Assembly: GCA_002478885.1 (NCBI GenBank)
Contig: DLKC01000004.1
Coordinates: forward strand, 35,236-99,235
Reading direction: 5' to 3'
Length of the DNA: 64,000 nucleotides
Origin: Chitinophagaceae bacterium UBA7600
Lineage (GTDB): Bacteria; Bacteroidota; Bacteroidia; Chitinophagales; Chitinophagaceae
Part shown: in pieces, positions 1 through 8,446 of the stretch
Layout: every line of letters begins with the position of its first letter
Numbering within the stretch: the first letter of the stretch is position 1
Notes under the pieces: generated by a model
Database searches by the model: none
What the model was told of the DNA's origin: nothing
The model's input: only the letters and a program-made list of their open reading frames with translations
Made by a program: the position numbers and the translations under genes

Positions 1-111
1 GGGCATATTATAGCGGTAATTGGTGCGGCCATATTTTAGGGCAGCAGGAAGTTTGCTTTATATTCCGGAGCAGTTGCTGATTGATTTTATTTAAAGACAA
101 CAATCCTCCAG

Positions 112-2472
112 TTGAAAAACCTCCCGTTTTATATTTTTTGTTTTGTTTGCATACTGTTTGCCACAAGTGCGCCGGCGCAATCCACCGGAACACTTCCTTC
201 CGCGAAAATGGGCATTCTCGATCTCCGGAACGAGCATTTACGAAACAATGGGGTTGCCCTCAATGGTGAGTGGATTTTTTACTGGAATGAGCTTATCAGC
301 CCCGATTCGCTGCAATTTTATCAAAAAAGTTTTGCCCGGTTGCCGATGTTGTGGAACGATATGCGCAATGCCGACAGCCGGATAAGTTCATCCGGTTATG
401 CCACTTATGCGCTACGGGTGTTGCTGCCCGCCACGCATATACCACTGGCCCTGCAGTTGCCCGATGTATACAGCAGTTACCAGGTTTTTGTAAATGGTAA
501 ATTGTTTGCCGAAGATGGCAAGGTTGGCAAGTCTCCAGGTGCCTATACGCCCCATTGGTCGGTAGGTTATAAAGCGTTGCCTACCGGTTCCGATACCCTT
601 GATATTGTATTGCAGGTTGCGAATTTTAGTCATTATAAAGGTGGGGTTTACAAATCCTTGTCCGTGGCTGGTTTGCATTCCTTGTCCACGCAACACACCA
701 GGTCGCAATCCATAGACTTTCTTTTAAGCGGGTGTCTTTTTATGGGCGGCCTTTTTTTTCTTGGCCTTTATTTGTTTGGCCGGCAAGACAAGGCGACCCT
801 GTTTTTTTCTCTTTTCTGCATGTGCTACAGTTACCGGATCATTGGCACTTATCCTTATGTTTTGCATAATCTTTTTGAAACGGTTCCCTGGGCAGTCACC
901 CTTCACTTTGAATACCTGTCGCTGTATCTTTCTGCCATATTTTTTATGAAATATACCCGGCATCTTTACCCGGAAGACACCAATGATGCACTGATAACTT
1001 TTCTTATTTGGGCAGGCGTGCTTTTTGTTGGCACCGTGATTGTTTTTCCAACAACAACGTTTACCGGGTTTATGAGTTATTTCCTGATCCTGCTTTTTGT
1101 CTACATCAGTTATGCATTGTTCATCTATATAAAAGCTGCGAGCAATAAGCGAACCGGGGCGAAAGCGTCTATGGCCAGTGTGTTTATAATGATCATGGTA
1201 ATACTCACGCTTAACCTGCATTATTTTAATATTGTCGGCTCTTTTACCTACCTCGTTTTTGCCGGCTATTTTTTCTATTTTTTCCTACAGTCGCTTATCC
1301 TGTCGTACAGATTTGCCACCAGGTTGCGATCGGCTAAAGAGCAAGCCGAGCAGGCGCTGAAAGCCAAATCTGAATTCCTGTCGGTGATGTCACACGAAAT
1401 AAGAACGCCGTTAAATGGCGTTATCGGCATGACGCACCTGCTGATGAAAAAAGACCCTAAAGAAAATTATGATAAGGAACTTGCTGTAATGCTTTTTTCT
1501 GCTAAAAACCTCTTGTCGATCGTAAATGATATTCTCGATTTTAACAAGATAGAAGCGGGTAAAATACAGTTTGAACCAATGCCCACCGATGTGCACGGCG
1601 TCATAGAAAATATTATTCAAACATTTGAGACAGTCGCAGAAGAGAAAATGGTAAAGCTGGTGTTTGAACCCGACAAGACTTTAGACGTAGCACTGGTACT
1701 TGATCCGACAAGGCTTTCACAGGTGTTGAACAATCTTGTTCACAATGCCATAAAATTTACAGAGGAAGGCAGTGTAACAATTGCAACAAAGGTAGAAGCC
1801 CGGACAGAAAAAGCAATTGCACTCACGATTAGTGTAAAGGATACCGGTATCGGCATTGCACCTGAAAAACAAAAAGCCATTTTTGAAAGGTTTACGCAAG
1901 CGGACAATTCCACCACAAGAAGCTTTGGCGGAACGGGGCTTGGCTTATCCATTTGTAAAAGCCTGCTCGATTTGCAAGGCAGCCAGCTTAAGTTAAGCAG
2001 TAGCCCGGGGCATGGCTCCACTTTTTATTTTACCCGTAACTGCGATGTTGCAGGCAAGCTGGAAATAAAGCGCGAGGAGGCTGACATGACATCACTCGTA
2101 AACGAAGCGCCACTCAAAGGCATTCATTTGCTCATGGCAGAAGACAACGAGTTTAATGTAATGGTTGCGCTAAACTTTTTGGAAAGCTGGGGTGCGGTTG
2201 TTGATGTTGCGGAAAACGGCCAGGCTGCGTTGGATAAGTTTGATGCGTTAAAACATCGCCTCGTGCTGATGGATCTTCATATGCCTGTTATGGATGGCTA
2301 CGAATCCATCCGGCGGTTAAGGGCAGCTGGTTTCGACCTTCCCGTGATTGCGCTTACAGCAAGCAGCAATGCCAATGAAAACAACCGGCTATCCGACATG
2401 AACGTTATGGATATTGTACTTAAGCCTTTCGAGCCGGAGGTACTGCTTGCCGCCATTTTAAAATATATATAA
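112..2472 (+). CDS. 7TM-DISM hybrid sensor histidine kinase with C-terminal receiver
   Basis: Membrane sensor kinase that should autophosphorylate on His and pass phosphate to its own receiver. The 786-residue protein starts at a TTG directly followed by a signal peptide (about residues 1-23, ending in SAPAQ). A 7TMR-DISMED2-like extracellular beta-sandwich follows (about 40-180), then seven hydrophobic segments (about 200-405). The HisKA H-box [10 protein letters not shown] has the phospho-acceptor at H428. The HATPase_c domain shows an N-box (NAIKF), DTGIGI and GGTGLGL. The receiver (about 675-786) has the acidic pair in MAEDNE, phospho-acceptor D721 in [11 protein letters not shown] and the conserved Lys in LKPFEP. 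There is no DNA-binding output domain and no adjacent response regulator, so the output partner is unknown. The extracellular domain resembles carbohydrate-binding folds, so a sugar-like ligand is possible (inference). The start is uncertain by a few codons. Confidence 0.9.
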   Translation: MKNLPFYIFCFVCILFATSAPAQSTGTLPSAKMGILDLRNEHLRNNGVALNGEWIFYWNELISPDSLQFYQKSFARLPMLWNDMRNADSRISSSGYATYALRVLLPATHIPLALQLPDVYSSYQVFVNGKLFAEDGKVGKSPGAYTPHWSVGYKALPTGSDTLDIVLQVANFSHYKGGVYKSLSVAGLHSLSTQHTRSQSIDFLLSGCLFMGGLFFLGLYLFGRQDKATLFFSLFCMCYSYRIIGTYPYVLHNLFETVPWAVTLHFEYLSLYLSAIFFMKYTRHLYPEDTNDALITFLIWAGVLFVGTVIVFPTTTFTGFMSYFLILLFVYISYALFIYIKAASNKRTGAKASMASVFIMIMVILTLNLHYFNIVGSFTYLVFAGYFFYFFLQSLILSYRFATRLRSAKEQAEQALKAKSEFLSVMSHEIRTPLNGVIGMTHLLMKKDPKENYDKELAVMLFSAKNLLSIVNDILDFNKIEAGKIQFEPMPTDVHGVIENIIQTFETVAEEKMVKLVFEPDKTLDVALVLDPTRLSQVLNNLVHNAIKFTEEGSVTIATKVEARTEKAIALTISVKDTGIGIAPEKQKAIFERFTQADNSTTRSFGGTGLGLSICKSLLDLQGSQLKLSSSPGHGSTFYFTRNCDVAGKLEIKREEADMTSLVNEAPLKGIHLLMAEDNEFNVMVALNFLESWGAVVDVAENGQAALDKFDALKHRLVLMDLHMPVMDGYESIRRLRAAGFDLPVIALTASSNANENNRLSDMNVMDIVLKPFEPEVLLAAILKYI

Positions 2473-2480
2473 GTGATTAT

Positions 2481-2523
2481 GCTTTTGTGCCACTATCGGC
2501 TTCGTTGTGTCACTCCCTTGTAC
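2481..2523 (+). repeat. Dispersed GTTGCGTCGCAC element, copy 1 (short form)
   Basis: Core at 2504-2523 reads GTTGTGTCACTCCCTTGTAC, a variant of the family core GTTGCGTCGCACTCTTGTAC. It lies just downstream of the kinase gene. A facing copy on the other strand is at 2974-3028. Confidence 0.75.
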
Positions 2524-2623
2524 TTTCTTTTGTTAACGCGGCTTTTTGCATGCGCATGACAATCCCCATCCAGTATGCGGCGTGCATCTGCAGGGTGTAC
2601 GATAACCTTATTTGAAGAAACGG

Positions 2624-2731
2624 TTAGTCCATTATAAGCAAGCTTACAATAACGATGGCTGCCATTGCGAGAAACAGCATGCCCATGAGCGCCAGGAATT
2701 TTGCTACGTTCAGATCTTTTTTGTTGTTCAT
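2624..2731 (-). CDS. Small single-pass membrane protein, 35 residues
   Basis: A 35-codon frame from ATG to TAA. The N-terminus is hydrophilic and Lys-rich (MNNKKDLNVAKF) and is followed by one strongly hydrophobic segment of about 22 residues (about 10-32) ending in MD. The layout of a charged head and a single helix is typical of small inner-membrane proteins. It sits alone between copies 1 and 2 of the dispersed element. No family is recognised and coding status rests only on the amphiphilic pattern, so it may be spurious. Confidence 0.4.
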   Translation of the reverse strand: MNNKKDLNVAKFLALMGMLFLAMAAIVIVSLLIMD

Positions 2732-3070
2732 TTTGTTGGTTAAAACTTTTTGAATAGAAGAGCAGTCAGCTCATAAGATAAGCCTATTTTAGTCCATTGC
2801 CGATTAATATTTATACATATACTGAAACAACAATCACGGGTTTTCTCAGTGGTAGCCGAAGCTTCCGGGTTAAGATGATCAGCAGTGTAGCAGCGCCGGC
2901 CTTTTATAAGGAATGCAAAGTGTTGCATGAGTGATAGCGGCATTTGCTGTATGCTTATTAAACAGCGATAGCTGAAGTGTGCGACGCAAGGGACGATGCT
3001 ATGGCATACAGGTGCCGGGGACAAAAAGTATTCCCTCACTTTGCGAACATTGAATTGCGGGTAATATTGA
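2732..3070. other. Intergenic stretch with one dispersed element
   Basis: About 340 bp without a convincing gene. A 99-codon open frame on the minus strand is largely a translation of the repeat and has no protein-like features. The only structure seen is the minus-strand element copy at 2974-3028. Confidence 0.5.
2974..3028 (-). repeat. Dispersed GTTGCGTCGCAC element, copy 2 (short form)
   Basis: On the minus strand it reads T-run, CCCCGGC box, ATGCCATAGCATCG, then CTTGCGTCGCACACTT. It faces copy 1 across the small ORF at 2624-2731. Confidence 0.8.
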
Positions 3071-3454
3071 TTATGCTACCATTTCTGCATAAAGCTTATC
3101 CAGGGTATTATTCATGTCGCTGCACAGGCCAGGGTGCACCGGTGATGTTTGTATAACGGTACTTCTTGCCGCGGTTAGCCAGCGAAAGCGGGAACTTAAT
3201 GGCAGTTGCGCGATGGGGCCGCCCTCTGCTGCGCCCTTGCATATTTGTTCAAAAGCATGAAGGATCTGCGTGAGTTCGTTGAATTCGATTTCCGGGGAGA
3301 GCGCCAGCAGCCTTTCTTTGTTCAAAGCATATTTTATTTGAAGAAAGCTTTTCGATGCACAATAAAGGATTACCCCAACGTTGAGGAATTCGCCTCTTTC
3401 AACGCGTGGCACCACCCTTATAATGGCATACTCAAATAATTGCTTTTCTTGCAT
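3071..3454 (-). CDS. DUF3037 family protein, partner of the HipA-like kinase
   Basis: A 127-residue cytoplasmic protein matching DUF3037 along its length: the N-terminal YAIIRVVPRVERGEFLNVGVIL block and the C-terminal region ending in LDKLYAEM are typical. The biochemical role of the family is unknown. Its 5' end overlaps the 3' end of the upstream HipA-like gene by 23 bp (3432-3454), which implies one transcript and probably translational coupling. DUF3037 proteins are commonly found beside small HipA-like kinases in Bacteroidota and Proteobacteria, so the two probably act together, perhaps with DUF3037 as substrate or regulator (inference). Confidence 0.85.
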   Translation of the reverse strand: MQEKQLFEYAIIRVVPRVERGEFLNVGVILYCASKSFLQIKYALNKERLLALSPEIEFNELTQILHAFEQICKGAAEGGPIAQLPLSSRFRWLTAARSTVIQTSPVHPGLCSDMNNTLDKLYAEMVA

Positions 3455-4229
3455 TGATTGCTTCTTTTACAAAAACTCCGGAAGCGTTAAGCCTTGTGGT
3501 TAAAAATTTTTGATAGACCATTCTTTTTTCGTCGGCGCTTTCAGCGGAACCGTCTTCCCTGAGCCATTCTCCGGGAATCAAAGAAACAATTGCCGCAAAG
3601 ATTTCTTCGTTTAACAGCGCCCGGAATTTTTCATCACTCTTTTCTATTGCTGAAGCCTGAGGCAACAGCACGTGGTCTTTCACCTGTAGAAAAGGTTTTA
3701 TCGCCTGCTCTTCGAAGTTTTGCCACGCGTGATGAAAATACAACGATGCGCCGTGGTCGATCAGCCACAGATCTCTTTTCCACATTAGCATGTTTGTGTT
3801 GCGGGCAGTGCGGTCAACATTGGTAATTAAACAGTCAAGCCACACAATGTCAGACGCCAATTGTTCATCGGGTATTACTGTTACCGGGTCGTAGGTAACA
3901 GCACCCTGCAGGTAATGGAGTGCGAGATTCAGGCCTGTGCTCGCTTTCAACAAATCCTGTATTTCTTCATCCGGCTCTGTTCTGCCAAATGCAGCCTCAA
4001 GATTGGCGAACACAATTTCAGGAACCCTTAACCCCACCGCTCTTGCCAGTTCACCGCCGATAAGTTCTGCGATCAATGCCTTTGGTCCCTGCCCGGCGCC
4101 GCGAAACTTTAACACGTACATGAAGTCGTCATCAGCCCCTGCAATAGCAGGCAAGGAGCCGCCTTCGCGTAGTGGGGTTACATAGCGTGTTACATTTACT
4201 GTTCTTATTTCGGGAGTATAAAATGGCAT
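3432..4229 (-). CDS. HipA-like Ser/Thr kinase domain protein
   Basis: A 265-residue protein resembling the kinase core of HipA but much shorter than full HipA (about 440), and without the N-terminal HipA domain. Visible kinase features are a likely ATP-binding Lys in YVLKFRG (K41), the catalytic-loop-like NVDRTARNTN (137-146, with D139 and N144), and a DFG-like IDHG (D158). No HipB-like helix-turn-helix gene is adjacent; instead it overlaps the DUF3037 gene downstream by 23 bp. It may phosphorylate a protein target as HipA does for glutamyl-tRNA synthetase, but the substrate cannot be read from sequence. A CotH/phosphatidylinositol-kinase-like role is an alternative. Confidence 0.8.
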   Translation of the reverse strand: MPFYTPEIRTVNVTRYVTPLREGGSLPAIAGADDDFMYVLKFRGAGQGPKALIAELIGGELARAVGLRVPEIVFANLEAAFGRTEPDEEIQDLLKASTGLNLALHYLQGAVTYDPVTVIPDEQLASDIVWLDCLITNVDRTARNTNMLMWKRDLWLIDHGASLYFHHAWQNFEEQAIKPFLQVKDHVLLPQASAIEKSDEKFRALLNEEIFAAIVSLIPGEWLREDGSAESADEKRMVYQKFLTTRLNASGVFVKEAINARKAII

Positions 4230-4235
4230 GCGTTA

Positions 4236-4269
4236 AAGAAACAGGTTCCCGTTAAGAGCCGGGAACCTG
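4236..4269 (-). terminator. Intrinsic terminator of the DUF1080 gene
   Basis: Perfect stem CAGGTTCCCG / CGGGAACCTG with a short loop. On the minus strand it is followed by a T-rich tract (TTTCTTTAA). It lies directly downstream of the stop at 4276. Confidence 0.75.
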
Positions 4270-4275
4270 CGTAAT

Positions 4276-5238
4276 TTATTTTGCTGTCGCAATGGTAATA
4301 TTCCTGAATTCGATCGGCCCGTGATCGCCCTGGAAATAGATCGGTCCGGGCTCCCCTTCCTTACTGTCGAGTGCACCGCCGGTAATACCTGGTATTTCCT
4401 GGTTATGCACCACTTCTTTTCCGTTTACGGCAATGGTAACGAACCTGCCAACGAGTGTAATATCGTAGCTCTGCCATTCGCCCGGGCCTTTTGGTGCTAC
4501 CTCGCTGGGAGAAATAAATCCGTATACAGAGCCCAGTGAATCCCTTGTTGTTTCGGGCCCGGTGCAATCAATGATCTGCACTTCATAACGGCCACGCAGG
4601 TAAACGCCGCTGTTGCTTTCGGCAGGGTAGCGAAATTCAACATGCAGTTTAAAGTCTGAGAACTTTTGATCGGTGGCAATATTGCTGCCCGACTTCGGGC
4701 TCTTCAGCACACCATTGTCTACCACCCATTGGTTAACGGTGCCGAGGGCATGCCAGCCCGTTAAATCTTTCCCGTTGAAAACCGGGACTGGCTTTCCCCA
4801 CTTTACTTCGCCGGAAGGGCGGAGTGCCGGCGCGCGAACTGCTGTCCATTTCATTATACTGCCATCAGTGTATGTTAAGGAGCCGCTGATGTTTTCTCCC
4901 TCCAGCGTGCCTTCAAAAACCAGGTCTTTATCACCCCTGTCCCATTGTGGCGGAACAGCAAAGCTGAGTTTGCCGTCGGTAAAATTTACGCGTGCTACAG
5001 GCCTTGCGCTGCCAAAGTTTATCACCACCTGGCCCACGAGCATGTTGGTGCCTGAGTGCCTTACTTCGAGCCAGCCCGGTGCAGGTTTACCGTTCCAGTC
5101 AATCGTCATGTCCCAGCGGCCTTCCAGCGGCGATTTGCCTGCTGCCTTAACCCCGGTAACGGTTACAAAAAGTACTGTTGCGAGCATCAGCATGGTGCGC
5201 CATGCGTGTTTCCTTCGTGTTGAGCATTCTTTTTTCAT
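4276..5238 (-). CDS. Secreted DUF1080 (3-keto-disaccharide hydrolase-like) protein
   Basis: The 320-residue form starts at the ATG at 5238, because a signal peptide begins there (MKKEC... then LATVLFVTVTGVKAAG). An in-frame extension to 5355 adds unrelated sequence ahead of the signal and is not preferred. The N-terminal part (about 40-125) is a small beta domain (LEGRWDMTIDWNGKPAPGW). The C-terminal part (about 130-318) is DUF1080, a concanavalin-like sandwich, with FNGKDLTGWH, GVYLRGRYEVQI and GPIEFRNITI. The family includes enzymes acting on 3-keto-glycosides and many of unknown substrate. Expected location is periplasm or outside. It stands alone, with a terminator 7 bp after the stop. 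Confidence 0.85.
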   Translation of the reverse strand: MKKECSTRRKHAWRTMLMLATVLFVTVTGVKAAGKSPLEGRWDMTIDWNGKPAPGWLEVRHSGTNMLVGQVVINFGSARPVARVNFTDGKLSFAVPPQWDRGDKDLVFEGTLEGENISGSLTYTDGSIMKWTAVRAPALRPSGEVKWGKPVPVFNGKDLTGWHALGTVNQWVVDNGVLKSPKSGSNIATDQKFSDFKLHVEFRYPAESNSGVYLRGRYEVQIIDCTGPETTRDSLGSVYGFISPSEVAPKGPGEWQSYDITLVGRFVTIAVNGKEVVHNQEIPGITGGALDSKEGEPGPIYFQGDHGPIEFRNITIATAK

Positions 5239-5338
5239 GATATGCAATTGGGCTTTTGCCCGGGTTAGAAAAACAATTAATGTATCACGTAAATGTAAGC
5301 CCTTGGTATGATTGCACATAAAGAAACCCTGATATAAA

Positions 5339-5396
5339 TTTTTGTTGCCCGGCATTTGTTTTTCATGGCAGCTTTACTTGCGTCGCACACTTGTAC
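5339..5396 (+). repeat. Dispersed GTTGCGTCGCAC element, copy 3 (short form)
   Basis: T-run, TTGCCCGGC box, CATGGCAGC, then core CTTGCGTCGCACACTTGTAC at 5377-5396. One of the best-preserved copies. Confidence 0.85.
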
Positions 5397-5477
5397 ATAC
5401 TATCTGTGAATGGTCAATGATGAATAAAGCGCTTAGCGGCAACGGTTTTGTTGGATAAGGGTCACCAATATTCGAAA

Positions 5478-5561
5478 GTATAAGAGAGCAATCCCGGATC
5501 GTCCCTCCCCGGGACAAGCGCAACGGAAGATGTCCAGGCGGTACAGCCGGGCTCCAAAAAA
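5478..5561 (-). repeat. Dispersed element, copy 4 (hairpin-insert form)
   Basis: On the minus strand: TTTTTTGGAGCCCGGC, a spacer ending CATCTTCC, then GTTGCG. Next comes a 28-bp insert containing the stem CCCGG / CCGGG, and the core resumes as TGCTCTCTTATAC. The insert sits exactly between the GTTGCG and CGCAC halves seen in the short form. Confidence 0.75.
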
Positions 5562-5601
5562 TCTGCGTGGTCAGCAACAGAAATACGTTTAACTTAAGCG
5601 C

Positions 5602-6510
5602 ATGAAAAGAAAAATTCAATGGTTGCTTTGGTCATTTCTGCTGCTGTTTAAACTGTTGCCTGCGCAAACATCGCCTGTGCAAAAACTTTTTCCGCAGGGT
5701 ACGGTCATGCACAGCAATATCAATTATGCAGGAGATGCATCTACAAAACATTTGCTGGATATTTATCTCCCGGCCGGTGATAAGAAAAACCTCCCTTTAG
5801 TGGTGTGGATACATGGCGGCGCGTGGATGGTTAATGATAAGTACGCGGACATGAGTTATATGGCCAACACGGTGAAAGGTTTTATTGCAAAAGGCTATGC
5901 ACTTGCATCGATCGACTACCGTTACAGCACCGAGGCTGTTTTTCCGGCACAGATACAAGACTGTAACCAGGCATTGGAATATTTATACCAGCACGCAAAG
6001 GAATACAATATCGATCGCGACCGGATAGCGCTGGTCGGTTTTTCGGCCGGCGGCCATCTTGCATGTTTGACCGGTTTGTCGAACAATAATGATGTGAAAG
6101 ATTTTTATCCAAAAGGGGCAAAGCCGCATTTTAGAATAAAGGCAGTGCTTGATTTTTATGGTCCTGCAGACCTGTTGATGCTGGCAAATAACCCGGATAC
6201 TACCGTGAACGGGTTAAGCAGCCCGGTTGCCCGGCTACTTGGCGCAACCCAAATTGCAAGGCCCGATCTTGCAAAGCGTGCGAGCCCGGTTACGTATGTT
6301 GATAAGAACGATCCACCGTTTCTTATCGTGCAGGGCGAGAAAGATGAGTCGGTGCCCAACACACAATCCAAAGTGCTCAGTTCGTGGCTTACCCTCAACG
6401 ATGTAAAGAATCAATTGATTGTTGTTCCCGGTGCGCCGCATTATGGCGAAATGTTTGATGCGGATTATATAAGAACTGCGTTGTTTGCATTCCTGGAAGC
6501 GCATCTCTGA
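5602..6510 (+). CDS. Secreted alpha/beta hydrolase (BD-FAE/carboxylesterase-like)
   Basis: A 302-residue esterase with an N-terminal signal peptide (about 1-21, ending LLPAQ). The oxyanion-hole motif HGGAW is at 71-75, the nucleophile elbow GFSAGG places Ser at 148, and the probable acid and base are D248 (KDESVP) and H280 (APHYGE). Length and motif spacing fit the BD-FAE / hormone-sensitive-lipase-like group that removes acyl or feruloyl groups from plant polysaccharides. The true substrate cannot be assigned. The gene is monocistronic, upstream of the alcohol dehydrogenase. Confidence 0.88.
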   Translation: MKRKIQWLLWSFLLLFKLLPAQTSPVQKLFPQGTVMHSNINYAGDASTKHLLDIYLPAGDKKNLPLVVWIHGGAWMVNDKYADMSYMANTVKGFIAKGYALASIDYRYSTEAVFPAQIQDCNQALEYLYQHAKEYNIDRDRIALVGFSAGGHLACLTGLSNNNDVKDFYPKGAKPHFRIKAVLDFYGPADLLMLANNPDTTVNGLSSPVARLLGATQIARPDLAKRASPVTYVDKNDPPFLIVQGEKDESVPNTQSKVLSSWLTLNDVKNQLIVVPGAPHYGEMFDADYIRTALFAFLEAHL

Positions 6511-6514
6511 TTAC

Positions 6515-6547
6515 TTTGTCCGGCCTCGTTAAGTTCGCCTATTTTTG
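6515..6547 (+). promoter_or_regulatory. Bacteroidota-type promoter of the alcohol dehydrogenase gene
   Basis: TTTG at 6515-6518, 21 bp spacer, then TATTTTTG at 6540-6547. This fits TTTG-N19-21-TAnnTTTG recognised by the Bacteroidota primary sigma factor and predicts a 5' leader of about 80 nt. Confidence 0.6.
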
Positions 6548-6636
6548 AACGATATATAAAACAAATGCATGAACTGTTTGTTTGTGCAATACTTACCCCT
6601 GGTTACTCTAACAAAAGCAAAACTAAATTTTAGATT

Positions 6637-7683
6637 ATGGCAACAGCAACGAAAGCTTATGCGGCGCAGACGAACACATCGCCATTAGCGCCGTGGAATT
6701 TTGAAAGACGTGAGCCTAAACCTCACGATGTACAGTTTGATATTTTGTATTGTGGTGTTTGTCACTCAGACCTTCACCAGATCAGGGACGAATGGTTTCC
6801 TGGTATTTTTCCAATGGTTCCCGGTCACGAGATCGTTGGCCGTGTTACCCGTGTTGGAGACCATGTAAAAAAATATAAAGTGGGCGACCTTGTTGGTGTT
6901 GGGTGTATGGTTGACTCCTGCCGTACCTGCGAAAACTGTAAGGATGGCCTCGAGCAGTATTGTGAAAATGGCAGTTCACAAACTTACAATGGCACCGAGC
7001 AAGATAAGGTAACGCCGACTTATGGTGGTTACTCCAATATCATGGTTTGTCATGAAGATTTTGTGCTACGTATTTCTGAAAAGTTAGATCTCGCCGCAGT
7101 GGCACCTTTGCTGTGTGCCGGCATAACCACCTACTCTCCGTTGCGTCATTGGAAAATCGGCAAAGGGCATAAAGTAGCTGTGCTTGGCTTAGGCGGGCTT
7201 GGTCATATGGCGGTAAAATTTGCAGCTGCATTTGGTGCGGAAGTTACCATGCTCAGCCATTCTCCATCAAAACAAAAAGATGCCGAAAGATTGGGCGCTC
7301 ACCATTTTGTATTAACAAGCGACAAAGAACAATTGAAAGCGGTTCGCAACAGTTTTCATTTTATCATCGACACGGTTTCGGCGCCGCATGACTACAATAC
7401 TTATCTCGGTTTATTAAAAACAAATGGCGTTCAAATTTGCGTGGGCGTGCCGCCGACGCCACTGCAAATCCATGGTTTCAGCTTGCTGGGCAACCGCAGA
7501 AGTATTGCCGGCTCCGGTATAGGAGGCATTCCCGAAACACAGGAGATGCTTGACTTTTGTGCCGAACACAATATTGTATCTGATATTGAACTGATCGATA
7601 TCAAGGACATCAATACGGCTTACGAAAGAATGCTGAAAGGAGATGTGCGTTATCGTTTTGTAATTGATATGGCAACTCTGTAG
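6637..7683 (+). CDS. Zinc-dependent NAD(P) alcohol dehydrogenase (cinnamyl-ADH family)
   Basis: A 348-residue medium-chain dehydrogenase that interconverts alcohols and aldehydes with NAD(P). The catalytic zinc ligands are C42 (GVCHSD), H64/E65 (GHEIVG) and C160. The structural zinc Cys are C95, C98, C101 and C109. The Rossmann motif GLGGLG is at 184-189. The sequence is closest in pattern to the YahK/CAD group, which reduces a broad range of aldehydes with NADPH. Cytoplasmic, probably for aldehyde detoxification or fermentation (inference). It has its own promoter and terminator. Confidence 0.93.
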   Translation: MATATKAYAAQTNTSPLAPWNFERREPKPHDVQFDILYCGVCHSDLHQIRDEWFPGIFPMVPGHEIVGRVTRVGDHVKKYKVGDLVGVGCMVDSCRTCENCKDGLEQYCENGSSQTYNGTEQDKVTPTYGGYSNIMVCHEDFVLRISEKLDLAAVAPLLCAGITTYSPLRHWKIGKGHKVAVLGLGGLGHMAVKFAAAFGAEVTMLSHSPSKQKDAERLGAHHFVLTSDKEQLKAVRNSFHFIIDTVSAPHDYNTYLGLLKTNGVQICVGVPPTPLQIHGFSLLGNRRSIAGSGIGGIPETQEMLDFCAEHNIVSDIELIDIKDINTAYERMLKGDVRYRFVIDMATL

Positions 7684-7703
7684 TACAGTCCTGTAAATAT
7701 TTT

Positions 7704-7732
7704 AAAGCACAACCGGGAGGTTGTGCTTTTTT
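7704..7732 (+). terminator. Intrinsic terminator after the alcohol dehydrogenase
   Basis: Stem AAGCACAACC / GGTTGTGCTT with loop GGGA, followed by TTTT. Confidence 0.9.
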
Positions 7733-7740
7733 GTGTTATG

Positions 7741-7791
7741 TACCCGGCACCGGCAATACTATGATGCTTTGGTTGTGTCACTCACTTGTAC
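7741..7791 (+). repeat. Dispersed element, copy 5, overlapping the end of a gene
   Basis: CACCGGC box, CTATGATGC, then core GTTGTGTCACTCACTTGTAC at 7772-7791. The last 11 codons and the stop of the minus-strand gene at 7759-8256 lie inside this copy. Confidence 0.8.
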
Positions 7792-8256
7792 GTTCTTCAA
7801 GTCATTCAGCAGGTCGTATTGCAGGTCTTCATGCAAACCGGCGATAGCAGCTTTTATCTTTTTTAGCTGCTGCTGAAAAAGATTATTGATCATCGTACTT
7901 TTCTGCAGGTTGATGCCCGAAGCCTTCAATAGTTTGCAATAGTAAATAAGCAATGCAGCTTCGGTTTGTTTATTGCCGCTGTACTTTATGTTTTTGCTTA
8001 GCTGCCTCAAAATCCGGCGAAGATTCTTTTTGGCAAAATAGAGATTGGTTGTGTGTATTTCTTTAAATGCTTCCTCCAGCATTTGTTTTACGCCTGCTGT
8101 GTAGGCTTCTTCATCCTGTGCTTCAAATAAAAGGTATGTAAGCAACTCCTTGTTTTCTTTTTTAAATCTCGCCAGCTGCAGGCACAACTCCATAATCTCT
8201 TTGTCAGACCGGTATTGCAGTTCCTGTTTCAGTTCACTTATGCTTGCTGTCTTCAT
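7759..8256 (-). CDS. Hypothetical helical protein, C-terminus encoded by a repeat
   Basis: 165 residues from the ATG at 8256 (MKTASISELKQ). A longer in-frame start at 8334 adds no protein-like sequence. The protein is charged and almost entirely helical by pattern, with no signal peptide, membrane segment or Cys motif, so it is probably a cytoplasmic helical bundle. It resembles uncharacterised proteins of Chitinophagaceae but no function is known. The terminal residues NVQVSDTTKAS and the stop are a direct translation of dispersed-element copy 5, so the ancestral C-terminus was probably replaced or extended by element insertion. Confidence 0.65.
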   Translation of the reverse strand: MKTASISELKQELQYRSDKEIMELCLQLARFKKENKELLTYLLFEAQDEEAYTAGVKQMLEEAFKEIHTTNLYFAKKNLRRILRQLSKNIKYSGNKQTEAALLIYYCKLLKASGINLQKSTMINNLFQQQLKKIKAAIAGLHEDLQYDLLNDLKNVQVSDTTKAS

Positions 8257-8446
8257 GAGGATAAAAATAATGGATTTGCCATTCCTGTGGCAGCCAGGTT
8301 GATTTTTTGACCAATGTAATCGCGGGTTATACAAGGAATGAACCGGCAGGTGTAATTTTTTAGCTACATTTTACCTTCTTCCGTTCCCTGCATAATTTGT
8401 ATTTTCCCTGCTTTAAAATAACAGATTTATACATTTAAAGTCTACC

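Larger units (their letters stand above)
5239..5601. other. Divergent intergenic region holding two facing repeat copies
   Basis: 363 bp between two divergently transcribed genes. It contains a short-form element on + (5339-5396) and a hairpin-insert element on - (5478-5561), with cores facing each other 81 bp apart. No convincing promoter box was identified between them by eye. Confidence 0.6.

Noticed and set aside
3432..4229. Classical HipBA toxin-antitoxin system
   Set aside because: No HipB helix-turn-helix gene is adjacent and the kinase lacks the N-terminal HipA domain.
4673..5311. 212-codon open frame opposite the DUF1080 gene
   Set aside because: It is the mirror of a well-supported secreted protein gene and has no domain, signal or plausible composition.
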